From positions 1 to 28,970 of the IMG/VR virus record IMGVR_UViG_3300027917_000142: 28,970 nt of DNA. The stretch is one strand, 5' to 3'. The translations under genes and the position numbers were made by a program. The DNA comes from a virus. This document shows, piece after piece, positions 16,511 through 22,896 of the stretch; positions within the stretch are counted from its first letter, which is position 1, and every line of letters begins with the position of its first letter. The notes beneath the pieces are model-generated. The model did no database searches. It was not told the origin of the DNA and saw nothing but the letters and a program-made list of their open reading frames with translations.

Positions 16511-17035
16511 TTACTCCTCTTCCACTATTCCAGCATCTTCGTCGTTCCGATTACCTATTAATAGATCTGACTTTAATGATTCTTCCTCTTCAGCTCGCAG
16601 AGACTGGGCCCTATCTAAAATCTCTTGTTTCTTATCAGCATCAAAGTTAACTGCCAGATCTACAATGGAAAAGCCGCCAAATTTTTTGGGGTCTATTCTG
16701 TCCTTTCTTCGAGCAGCTAAATTATCTTTCAATTTTTCTGTTTGCTTTCTTATTTTATCTATGGAAATGGAGGCATCCATAGTAGCTACGGCATCGTCTT
16801 TGCTAGCCCTTAATATTCTAATTTCTAAAACTCTGTTGATAGCAATAGACATGATATCATCCATATCATTTGCTGTGAGTTGGGACTCATCAAAATCTCG
16901 TAAATAAGTGCCTACTAGCCCCTCGTACATCCGATTTTCTTCATCATCGAATATATCAGCTGCTGGTATATATTTTTGGAGTAATTCTTTAAACTTAGGC
17001 GGGTTTTTAGGTCTCCCCGGCTTTCCTTTTGCCAT
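16511..17035 (-). CDS. Probable terminase small subunit (174 aa)
   Basis: Start ATG follows GTAGAGGGGGATA. It lies immediately upstream of the large terminase with a 3-base gap, the classic small-subunit position. It begins with a basic AT-hook-like segment, AKGKPGRPKNPPKF, common in such proteins. A helical core follows (ADIFDDEENRMYEGLVGTY; DIMSIAINRVLEIRILRAS), then a charged helix (IRKQTEKLKDNLAARRKD) and an acidic tail. The role would be to recognise phage DNA and load the large subunit. I cannot place the helix-turn-helix with certainty, so the call rests mainly on context and composition. Confidence 0.7.
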   Translation of the reverse strand: MAKGKPGRPKNPPKFKELLQKYIPAADIFDDEENRMYEGLVGTYLRDFDESQLTANDMDDIMSIAINRVLEIRILRASKDDAVATMDASISIDKIRKQTEKLKDNLAARRKDRIDPKKFGGFSIVDLAVNFDADKKQEILDRAQSLRAEEEESLKSDLLIGNRNDEDAGIVEEE

Positions 17036-17044
17036 TATCCCCCT

Positions 17045-17476
17045 CTACACTAACGAATGCAACTCTTCTATACACTCTACATCCTTTAACTCTTCTTTTA
17101 ATAATATTAAAAATTCTGGAGTGGCGTTATGACCAAATATATGCTCAATATCTCCTCCAAAACATAATTCTAACTGATTTAGGTAGGTCAGTCTTTTTTC
17201 GGTCATAACAAAATCCGTGTCATCTAACCTAGTCTTATTCTCGTCAATCCAATCAGTAGCCTCTTCCGACACATAACCGTATTCGTACACCATACTATCG
17301 GAAAGAGCATCTTTCTCATTAAAATACTCTCTCAGAGACTTTGATATCTTATCTTTAGTTTTTTGTGAATGCTCGGCACCTAACCTTTTCTGCCGTATCT
17401 TTTCTTTAGTTTCGTCACTAAGTCTGTGCCCAACTGGGCGACCCCTCTTTTTACTAACCTTAATGTCGCTCTCCAT
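17045..17476 (-). CDS. NUMOD3/AT-hook DNA-binding protein lacking a nuclease domain (143 aa)
   Basis: Start ATG follows GGAAGGGTAGATC. Residues 8-17 are an AT-hook (SKKRGRPVGH). Residues ~18-50 look like two NUMOD3 units: LSDETKEKIRQKRLGAEHSQ then KTKDKISKSLREYF. NUMOD3 is a DNA-contacting motif usually attached to GIY-YIG or HNH homing endonucleases. No GIY-YIG or HNH catalytic motif is present here; the remaining ~90 residues are acidic and helical (VSEEATDWIDENKTRLDD; FLILLKEELKDVECIEEL). Position directly upstream of the small terminase suggests a DNA-binding role in packaging or late regulation. Alternatively it is a domesticated remnant of a homing endonuclease. Confidence 0.65.
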   Translation of the reverse strand: MESDIKVSKKRGRPVGHRLSDETKEKIRQKRLGAEHSQKTKDKISKSLREYFNEKDALSDSMVYEYGYVSEEATDWIDENKTRLDDTDFVMTEKRLTYLNQLELCFGGDIEHIFGHNATPEFLILLKEELKDVECIEELHSLV

Positions 17477-17479
17477 GAT

Positions 17480-17965
17480 CTACCCTTCCAAGTCGATATC
17501 GTCAACCATACATTTAATGAGTCTATCAGATCCAAACAATTCAACAGATGCTACTAATCTATCACCATCAATTTCGACTACCGTGCATATCATCCCCTTA
17601 AAAGGCGTTCCTTTTAATCTATAACTGTGACCCTCTTTCACTTCATTAATAGGGACCAAATCTTCATATTTGCGGCTTGATAAAACTTCTATTTCTTCTA
17701 TCTCCTTTTGGGAGCATACTCCAACATACTCTCGAATCCAGGGGCAATTACATAATTTAGCGTGTAGTCCATTATTATAATCGCATTTGACAAAAATATA
17801 ATTATTGTACAAGGGTACGCTCTTTTGTTTTCGCCCCGATTTAGTATCATATTCACGTATAACGGTAGGATATAATACCTTATCTACTTCAGGGAACGAT
17901 TCCAAAAATTCTTTGACCCTTTTATATTGCTGTTGAATGATTGTCCAGACGTGCCATGCCTTCAT
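17480..17965 (-). CDS. NusG/Spt5-like transcription elongation factor (161 aa)
   Basis: Start ATG overlaps the TGA of the zinc-ribbon gene (ATGA), with a GAGG site inside it, so translation is coupled. Residues 3-98 fit a NusG N-terminal domain: WHVWTIIQQQYKRVKEFLE, VLYPTVIREY, then the signature PLYNNYIFVKCDYN (51-64) and WIREYVGV (76-83). Residues 108-161 fit a KOW domain: VKEGHSYRLKGTPFKGMI then VASVELFG. It should bind RNA polymerase and alter pausing or termination. A phage-encoded copy at the head of the packaging and capsid genes suggests a late antitermination or processivity role; this is inferred. It is close to the length of bacterial NusG or RfaH. Confidence 0.75.
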   Translation of the reverse strand: MKAWHVWTIIQQQYKRVKEFLESFPEVDKVLYPTVIREYDTKSGRKQKSVPLYNNYIFVKCDYNNGLHAKLCNCPWIREYVGVCSQKEIEEIEVLSSRKYEDLVPINEVKEGHSYRLKGTPFKGMICTVVEIDGDRLVASVELFGSDRLIKCMVDDIDLEG

Positions 17966-18231
17966 TCCTCAATCCTTTCCACCTTTGTAGCTTTTTTACA
18001 CTCGGGGCAAGCATACATGATGGTATTTACAGAAGCCGTAAGTACCCTCCCACATTCCACGCATTTGAACCAACCATTTCTTTTGGACCGAGACGGTTTA
18101 GAAAATGAAAAAGGAAGGTTCATATAGTCATCGGCGAATTTACTTTCCCTATGGATACGCTCATTATGCTTTCTAACACCCTCTTCTGGTTCCCATCGGC
18201 GAGGAGTAGACCCCGGACTAAGATCTCCCAT
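17962..18231 (-). CDS. Small zinc-ribbon protein coupled to the NusG-like gene (89 aa)
   Basis: Start ATG follows AGAGGGCTATAAC, two bases after the HD gene. The C-terminal third is a treble-clef or zinc ribbon with FKCVECGRVL (Cys57, Cys60) and YACPECKKA (Cys75, Cys78). The N-terminal 50 residues are polar and basic (RRWEPEEGVRKHNERIH), with a hydrophobic patch MNLPFSFSKPSRSKR. The 4-base overlap with the NusG-like gene argues that the two act together. Spt4 is a small zinc protein that pairs with Spt5 in archaea and eukaryotes. I see only the general design here, not sequence similarity to Spt4. It may instead bind RNA polymerase or DNA. Confidence 0.65.
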   Translation of the reverse strand: MGDLSPGSTPRRWEPEEGVRKHNERIHRESKFADDYMNLPFSFSKPSRSKRNGWFKCVECGRVLTASVNTIMYACPECKKATKVERIEE

Positions 18232-18232
18232 G

Positions 18233-18802
18233 TTATAGCCCTCTCTTGTAATCTATTTGAACAAATCTTTTACTACTAATATAATCAGCTATATATACTA
18301 CTAATTCTTCGGGGGTATACTTGGACAGTGGTTTACGAACAGATTGGTCGGTCCACGGGCCATAATGGTAAAAAATGGCAGAACATATCATATTAGCGGA
18401 ATCCCTACTAAGCCTACCTTTGAATTTTTGTCTATAAACATCGGCAGCTATGCTAGCCATCACTTGAGGATGATCTGAGGTAGTATGCCCAGTCTTATCT
18501 TTTCCCTGCTTAGCAAGATCATGTAACAAGGCCGCAGCACATACCTCGTCTCGATGCGAGTCACAGCCCAACCCTATGCTAAGATCATAAGCTAAAGCAA
18601 ACACTTTCTTCATATGTATTAATGTGCCATCAGGACCTAGTTCTTCCAAAGGATGAAATTTTCCCGAACTACTTGAAGGACAATCTTCAAATATATAATC
18701 TGGCGCAATTTTAATACATTCTTCAGTAAATTCCCTTATTACAGGATTGATGATCAACGATAATTCTTCTTTAAAAAACTCTAACCTATCCTCTGTATCC
18801 AT
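18233..18802 (-). CDS. HD-domain metal-dependent phosphohydrolase (189 aa)
   Basis: Start ATG follows AAGGAGAGTATT. The family pattern is complete: SSSSGKFHPLEELGPDGT then LIHMKKV (His63), ALLHDLAKQG (His94-Asp95), SDHPQVM (His111), FYHYGPW (His146) and VVYIADYIS (Asp173). Such proteins hydrolyse phosphate esters of nucleotides or oligonucleotides using a bound metal pair. The substrate cannot be told from sequence; nucleotide pool control or removal of a host signalling nucleotide are both plausible. It is the first gene after an intrinsic terminator and leads into the zinc-ribbon and NusG-like genes. Confidence 0.8.
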   Translation of the reverse strand: MDTEDRLEFFKEELSLIINPVIREFTEECIKIAPDYIFEDCPSSSSGKFHPLEELGPDGTLIHMKKVFALAYDLSIGLGCDSHRDEVCAAALLHDLAKQGKDKTGHTTSDHPQVMASIAADVYRQKFKGRLSRDSANMICSAIFYHYGPWTDQSVRKPLSKYTPEELVVYIADYISSKRFVQIDYKRGL

Positions 18803-18814
18803 AATACTCTCCTT

Positions 18815-18855
18815 AAATAAAAAACCCCAACATTATCTAGCTCGAATGTATGGGG
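18815..18855 (-). terminator. Intrinsic terminator overlapping the 3' end of the 76-residue gene
   Basis: On the minus strand, CCCCATACAT pairs with ATGTTGGGG (nine pairs, one bulged base) around a 12-base loop, directly followed by TTTTTTATTT. The left arm encodes the Pro-Tyr-Ile near the end of the 76-residue gene and the stop codon lies at the edge of the loop, so the terminator is embedded in the gene end. The next gene's ribosome binding site begins immediately after the U-run, leaving no room for a promoter downstream. Confidence 0.75.
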
Positions 18856-19063
18856 CGTCCGTACTTAAATTTGTTCTATCTTCTTTTGTACTTGGAGTCT
18901 GCGCATTATACCCTGACTGTGGCTCAATTCTCCACTCGCGGGGGTAATTAGCATAGGCTAAATCCATGTAATCAAATCTTCGCCTATCATCCCTAATTAA
19001 TGTTGCTCCCTCACGATATCTAATCCAATATGGTTTTGTGAATGCCGAATGGGAAAGTGGCAT
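18833..19063 (-). CDS. Hypothetical protein (76 aa)
   Basis: The start ATG shares one base with the upstream TAA (TAATG). The protein is polar and rich in Arg, Tyr and Asp (KPYWIRYREGATLIRDDRRR; YMDLAYANYPREWRIEPQS). No membrane segment, zinc site or known motif is visible. Its last codons form the left arm of an intrinsic terminator. It is the final gene of the accessory operon that starts at the cold-shock gene or further upstream. I do not recognise a family; function unknown. Confidence 0.6.
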   Translation of the reverse strand: MPLSHSAFTKPYWIRYREGATLIRDDRRRFDYMDLAYANYPREWRIEPQSGYNAQTPSTKEDRTNLSTDAPYIRAR

Positions 19064-19374
19064 TACTCAGCCTCCTTAGGGTTTGTTCTTTCCAAGAACA
19101 CCGCTATTTCTCCGTCATCATTTTCATTAGCAGTCATCCAATTCATTATTCCCATTACGAATTCCGGGACACCGTCGCCCTTCCATTCATAACTAATTCT
19201 TAGATATTCATTCTCCCCCATTTTTACGCCAACACTAGCATATTTATACTCGCCCTGCTTCATTATTTCAGAGCCCTTAATATCTTCTGGCATAATTTTA
19301 AGTGTCAGTGCTTTTTGAGCCATTTCTTTCTGAATTTTCTCCTCGTTGGTTTCTACCACTTCATTATTCACCAT
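19063..19374 (-). CDS. Hypothetical protein (103 aa)
   Basis: The start ATG at 19374 lies inside the end of the dNMP-kinase-like gene (11-base overlap), with GGGGGAAG as binding site. The N-terminal third is charged and helical (ETNEEKIQKEMAQKALTL). The middle is beta-like (YKYASVGVKMGENEYLRIS YEWKG region) and the C terminus contains FVMGIMNWMTANENDDGE. No catalytic or membrane motif is visible. The overlap with a nucleotide-metabolism gene suggests coordinated expression but does not define a function. Confidence 0.6.
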   Translation of the reverse strand: MVNNEVVETNEEKIQKEMAQKALTLKIMPEDIKGSEIMKQGEYKYASVGVKMGENEYLRISYEWKGDGVPEFVMGIMNWMTANENDDGEIAVFLERTNPKEAE

Positions 19375-19999
19375 GGTAAACTTCCCCCTTAGTCATTAAT
19401 TGTTCTAATAAAATAATAGCTTCGACAGTGTCTTCCGCTGCTCTATATAAATCTTCTAATGTGCCATCATTATTTATGATAATATCAAAAGCAGTGTAAT
19501 CATTGAGTGCGGTTTCAGACTCGTGATTCATACCACGAATTTCATGTATGACGGGTCGTGTTATCTTTATTAATATTCCCCTGTTTTTCCTTACGTAGTC
19601 GCACTCATTTACATGCCTTACGTCTGTAATGACTACGTCCTTGTACTCCCGTTTCTTTACTTCCTTGTCCAAAGCATACACCCAATAGTCGTGTTTAATT
19701 CTACGGTAAAAACTACCTAGTTCCTGCATAATTTCTCGTGGAGACCAATAATTTTCTGGATCACTAGACGCCCCGTTATACCTCTTGGCAAATCTAAAAT
19801 CCGGAGCTTCCCTCATATTCTTGCCCCGCTCCCATAACTGGTCATCCGTAAGTCCAAAATGTTCCTTGCACATATTTTTCAATTGCGTGGCAAACGCCAT
19901 GTGCTCAAAGCATCTTCCTTTGTGACTAAAAGATGTAATTAAATATTCCCCAAATTGATCCTTACCGCTTCTGGCCTTTCCATGTAGTCCTATTATCAT
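19364..19999 (-). CDS. Deoxynucleoside monophosphate kinase-like protein (211 aa)
   Basis: The start ATG overlaps the previous TGA (ATGA), with CGGAGG inside the upstream gene. The P-loop is GLHGKARSGKD (4-14). Further motifs fit phage dNMP kinases of the T4 gp1 type: a base-binding region WSPREIMQELGSFYR, a strand plus Asp-Val-Arg motif VVITDVRHVNECDYV, a lid-like segment ILIKITRPV, then NHESETALNDY and FDIIINNDGTLEDLYRAA. It should phosphorylate dNMPs to dNDPs for phage DNA synthesis in the cytoplasm. Length is slightly below T4 gp1 (about 240). A general adenylate-kinase-like role is the alternative. Confidence 0.75.
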   Translation of the reverse strand: MIIGLHGKARSGKDQFGEYLITSFSHKGRCFEHMAFATQLKNMCKEHFGLTDDQLWERGKNMREAPDFRFAKRYNGASSDPENYWSPREIMQELGSFYRRIKHDYWVYALDKEVKKREYKDVVITDVRHVNECDYVRKNRGILIKITRPVIHEIRGMNHESETALNDYTAFDIIINNDGTLEDLYRAAEDTVEAIILLEQLMTKGEVYHGE

Positions 20000-20244
20000 A
20001 TTTTAATCCTCCGCAAATCTTTAGTAGCTTTTTCAAATTCGGTTTCAAATTTTTTTATAGATTTAGAAGCTTTGTCCACAGATTTAACGAATTCATTCGC
20101 TTTTTTGTCTAAATCTTCCATTTTTCTATCTATGGGTATTAATTTAATGATATATTCCTCACATCCTGGAATATTGGGGTTATATCTATATAAATGAGTG
20201 ATTTCCCCCTCATCATCAAATTCAATCCAATATTTAAAAATCAT
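19996..20244 (-). CDS. Hypothetical protein with C-terminal coiled coil (82 aa)
   Basis: The start ATG shares a base with the upstream TAA (TAATG), with GAGG as site; its own TGA overlaps the next ATG. Residues 1-38 form a small beta unit (FKYWIEFDDEGEITHLYRY, then CEEYIIKLIPI). Residues ~42-82 are a basic amphipathic helix (LDKKANEFVKSVDKASKSI, KKFETEFEKATKDLRR). This could be an oligomerisation or nucleic-acid-contact helix. The gene is tightly locked between the DIP1984-like and dNMP-kinase-like genes by overlaps on both sides. Function unknown. Confidence 0.6.
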   Translation of the reverse strand: MIFKYWIEFDDEGEITHLYRYNPNIPGCEEYIIKLIPIDRKMEDLDKKANEFVKSVDKASKSIKKFETEFEKATKDLRRIKI

Positions 20245-20702
20245 TACTTAACCTCAGTTTGCCAAGTGGCAAACTCAATTTGAGATTCTAATACTTTTAT
20301 ATCCAATCTCAATTTTTCAGTTTCTTTAAAAACTTCATCGACGTCAATACATAAAATTCCTTCGCCTTTTCTATCTCGGCCGGTCGCAGCACCTAATATA
20401 TATTCAAAACTCCGCAATTTTCCTTCCGTCGTATCCTTAATAGCCACCGCGTCCGCCAAACTCAAAGATGTCTTATTTATAGTAATAACGGTGCTTGCCA
20501 TAGTACGATCTATTTGGGTAGAAAACTGCTGAAGCTTATTGTATAAATCCCTAAGCTCAACTAGTCTTTTTTCTATAATAGATTGATTTGCAGCGTAATC
20601 TTCGTCGTCTTGAACCACAGTTAGATACGATATATGATCTCTAAGATTATATATTGAATTCTCTAAGTACTCCTTTTCCTTTATAAGTTCAGCTAAAAGC
20701 AT
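20244..20702 (-). CDS. DIP1984/septicolysin-family-like protein (152 aa)
   Basis: Start ATG follows AAGGGAGAAAGGGAT. The sequence tracks the known pattern of the DIP1984 (septicolysin-like) family: an N-terminal MLLAELIKEKEYLENSIYNL helix, the central VQDDEDYAAN, a second helix with LQQFSTQIDRT, then LSLADAVAIKD, and a final helix with LDIKVLESQIEFATWQTEV. The family's normal ending, Asp/Glu...IQ..NW-TEL, is recognisable. Biochemical function of the family is not established; the septicolysin name comes from a single annotation. Two helical hairpins suggest a homo-oligomer. The identification is from memory of the pattern, not an alignment. Confidence 0.55.
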   Translation of the reverse strand: MLLAELIKEKEYLENSIYNLRDHISYLTVVQDDEDYAANQSIIEKRLVELRDLYNKLQQFSTQIDRTMASTVITINKTSLSLADAVAIKDTTEGKLRSFEYILGAATGRDRKGEGILCIDVDEVFKETEKLRLDIKVLESQIEFATWQTEVK

Positions 20703-20715
20703 ATCCCTTTCTCCC

Positions 20716-20934
20716 TTATTCTGGGGTTACTTCTTGTGCCTGAACACCCTTATCCGTTTCTACTAACTTAAAAGTAACTTTTTGTCCAGCTCGAAGTGTC
20801 TTATATCCCTCCATATTGATGTAAGAATAATGGACAAAATACTCCCTAGACTCATCGTCTTCCTTATTGATAAAACCATATCCACGCTCTGCGTTAAACC
20901 ATTTTACTACTCCAATAACTCTATCTTCTGACAT
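20716..20934 (-). CDS. Cold-shock domain protein (72 aa)
   Basis: Start ATG follows AAGGAGGATTTTGTATT. The fold is a single cold-shock domain with the aromatic nucleic-acid face intact: GVVKWFNAERGYGFI (8-22, containing RNP1) and YFVHYSYINMEGYKTL (32-47, containing RNP2, with Tyr where many family members have Ser or Thr), then GQKVTFKLVETDKGVQAQEV. Length matches bacterial Csp proteins, with a 3-residue insertion DDE in the loop. It should bind single-stranded RNA or DNA and melt mRNA structure or help antitermination. It has its own promoter box upstream and a long leader with a palindrome. Confidence 0.9.
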   Translation of the reverse strand: MSEDRVIGVVKWFNAERGYGFINKEDDESREYFVHYSYINMEGYKTLRAGQKVTFKLVETDKGVQAQEVTPE

Positions 20935-20961
20935 AATACAAAATCCTCCTTAATAATTTTC

Positions 20962-20978
20962 GCATGCCCTGGGCATGC
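20962..20978 (-). promoter_or_regulatory. Perfect GC-rich palindrome in the cold-shock gene leader
   Basis: GCATGCCC T GGGCATGC is an 8-base perfect inverted repeat between the promoter box and the ribosome binding site, about 28 bases 5' of the cold-shock start codon. It stands out in an AT-rich leader. It could be an operator for a dimeric repressor or an RNA hairpin that controls translation, as in cellular csp leaders. No U-run follows, so it is not a terminator. Confidence 0.6.
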
Positions 20979-21016
20979 ACCTAAACTAACTCATACCTAT
21001 ACCTATATTGTTACTA

Positions 21017-21045
21017 ATATTATAGAATACTATCCCATATTTGCT
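21017..21045 (-). promoter_or_regulatory. Promoter box upstream of the cold-shock gene
   Basis: On the minus strand, AGCAAA (21045-21040), then 10 bases, then TATTCTATAATAT (21029-21017), contains a perfect TATAAT at 21024-21019. The same arrangement with the same spacing lies upstream of the clpP-like gene. Expected transcription start is near 21012, giving a ~78-base leader. The -35 area does not match TTGACA, so this may be a sigma-70 -10 element with a phage-specific upstream box. Confidence 0.7.
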
Positions 21046-21060
21046 AGATTTTTCCATTAA

Positions 21061-22053
21061 TTACAGAATAGCAGCCATCAAACATCCGTGAGCAACGCAA
21101 GTCATAGGATCTTTAGCTCTTCGTATATCCTTTATTTCGAATGGTAATTTTTTCGTTCTAACACTTTCTTCTTTAAATTTTTCCACAAAACTTCCCGCCA
21201 AAGTCAATCCTCCAGATAATACCACCGGAATGGGTTCTCTGAATGATGGCAGTTTAACTCTCTCAAGTTCATAAACTATATTACTCAACGCATAGTTAAT
21301 CAAAATAGTGTAATAAACCGCTATAGCTTCTTGAATCTGGCCTCGCGGTTGGAGTAAATCTAGATTAGTTTCTTCTTTCTCGATTTGCACCAACGAGGGA
21401 TTAAGATCTAGTGCTGTAGCAACGGAACGATCTATCCAATCACCACCCTTAGTCATCGCGAACTGAATTATAGGGTCTCCTTCATAACAAACTACGGTAT
21501 TCACCATGCCAGCTCCAAAGGACAGGCACATTCCCGTAAGATTATCATCCAAAAGTTCAGAAAAAGCTATGGCAAATCCCTCATTTAGAGAGGTTGGATT
21601 AAATCCCATCTCTTTCAGATATGCCTTCATCATCTCTTCATGATAAAAAATGTCGAATTTATTATCTATTGGCTCTGAAGGTATAGAAAACACTATTTTA
21701 TCTTGCTGTCCCGAGTCGCCAATCAAACTCTTGATTATTAATTTAATCATAGGTAGAGATGATTTTTCTTTGGGAGAAAGAACCCCTTTACTCATAGGTC
21801 GTTTGGCTTCCAGATTTCTTTCATTGGCCATATGCAAAGCGTCTTCCCCCACCACTACAAAGTCATCCCCATCAATTATAAAATTAGCCTTCCTACCTTC
21901 TAAGGACATTCGGATGCTTTTCCTATTCACCTCTGACTTTGGGGTAAGCCTGAAAAACGCGTCTCTTTGCCTTTTATAAATAGGAGAACCTTCGTCGTTC
22001 ATGACAGCCGACACTAACATGTTAGTACCGATATCTAGTCCTACTCCTTTCAT
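21061..22053 (-). CDS. Actin-like (ParM/MreB-type) ATPase (330 aa)
   Basis: Start ATG follows AAGGAGGGTTATTT. The five-part actin fold signature is readable: phosphate-1 VGLDIGTNMLVSA (4-16), connect-1 SLNEGFAIAFSEL (155-167), phosphate-2 LSFGAGMVNTVVCY (177-190), adenosine motif VVLSGGLTLAG (277-287), and connect-2 VAHGCLMAAI (320-329). Length matches ParM and MreB-type filament proteins. It may form a filament that positions or segregates phage DNA or organises replication, as other phage cytoskeletal proteins do. The gene just upstream encodes a coiled-coil protein that could be its partner. No centromere-like repeats are visible beside it. Confidence 0.8.
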   Translation of the reverse strand: MKGVGLDIGTNMLVSAVMNDEGSPIYKRQRDAFFRLTPKSEVNRKSIRMSLEGRKANFIIDGDDFVVVGEDALHMANERNLEAKRPMSKGVLSPKEKSSLPMIKLIIKSLIGDSGQQDKIVFSIPSEPIDNKFDIFYHEEMMKAYLKEMGFNPTSLNEGFAIAFSELLDDNLTGMCLSFGAGMVNTVVCYEGDPIIQFAMTKGGDWIDRSVATALDLNPSLVQIEKEETNLDLLQPRGQIQEAIAVYYTILINYALSNIVYELERVKLPSFREPIPVVLSGGLTLAGSFVEKFKEESVRTKKLPFEIKDIRRAKDPMTCVAHGCLMAAIL

Positions 22054-22065
22054 AAATAACCCTCC

Positions 22066-22896
22066 TTACATATTTAATAACTTCCGTAACTTAGCCAAAT
22101 CGGTCTTCATATCCCGATTTTCCTCTTTCAACTTCTCCTCCTTTATATCAATGTGAGAATCAAGTTTAGGCTCCGCCTCTTTGTCTATAGGATCTATAAA
22201 TATCTTATCTTCCAATTCGGGTCTATCCATATTACTCCCCACCAAAGGTTGTATGGACCCATCAGCTATCCTATTATATAATTCCTCAAGTTTGTCTTGT
22301 AAATTGTATAATAATTGTTCCGATTTTTCATCAGAAGATTTCTTAGACTCCAGATTGGACTCTAGTTTGGCTATAGTAAGTTCTTTACTGTGCATCTCTT
22401 CGGAAGTCTTTAATCGTAAATCAGAAATTTCTTTGTCCTTCCCAGACAATGCATTTTTTAGCTGTAATATTTCCGTATTTTTACCTCTTATTTTATGTTT
22501 AATATCCTCTGAAATCAGTGGATCTTTTGATATTTGAGATTTTAGTCTTTTAATTTCGGCGTTAGTTGCGATTAACTTATCTTCGATAGCTGCTTTTTGT
22601 TTTTTGGCCGCATTTAGCTGATCATTTATATTCCTCAATCCACTATTATATCGCTTTCTTTCAGCCTGTTTCGTCGCCTCGACAGCCTCTTCTATCTTTC
22701 TACGAACAATGTCCAGTGGTAAATATTGTGAAATATCTAAAGGCGTCCCCACTCCATTTTTAGTTACTTCAGCATGAATCGCGGGTTTTAATCTATCTAC
22801 TAAACGATCGTCAGCTACTCTTCGTTGTCTATCTCTCGGTCCACCTCCCCCCATCTGCTTACCTGATCTTTCTTTGTTATAGCGTATCTTGCCCAT
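22066..22896 (-). CDS. Coiled-coil protein, possible partner of the actin-like ATPase (276 aa)
   Basis: The start ATG lies within the end of the ClpP gene (20-base overlap), with GAGAAGG as site. The N terminus is basic and Gly-rich (KQMGGGGPRDRQRRVADDR). Next come a short globular part (LDISQYLPLDIVRRKIEEA) and a coiled coil from ~95 to ~215 (IEDKLIATNAEIKRLKSQI; LRLKTSEEMHSKELTIAK). An acidic linker and a final helix close it (KEENRDMKTDLAKLRKLL). No nuclease or helix-turn-helix motif is clear. It sits between ClpP and actin-like genes and 12 bases from the latter, so an adaptor or filament-binding role is plausible. It could also be a virion or scaffold-like protein. Confidence 0.65.
   Translation of the reverse strand: MGKIRYNKERSGKQMGGGGPRDRQRRVADDRLVDRLKPAIHAEVTKNGVGTPLDISQYLPLDIVRRKIEEAVEATKQAERKRYNSGLRNINDQLNAAKKQKAAIEDKLIATNAEIKRLKSQISKDPLISEDIKHKIRGKNTEILQLKNALSGKDKEISDLRLKTSEEMHSKELTIAKLESNLESKKSSDEKSEQLLYNLQDKLEELYNRIADGSIQPLVGSNMDRPELEDKIFIDPIDKEAEPKLDSHIDIKEEKLKEENRDMKTDLAKLRKLLNM

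Noticed and set aside
18890-18930. TATAAT with TTGAGC inside the 76-residue gene
   Set aside because: The spacing between the two is only 11 bases and the upstream box of the other promoters is absent, so I do not call it the late promoter.
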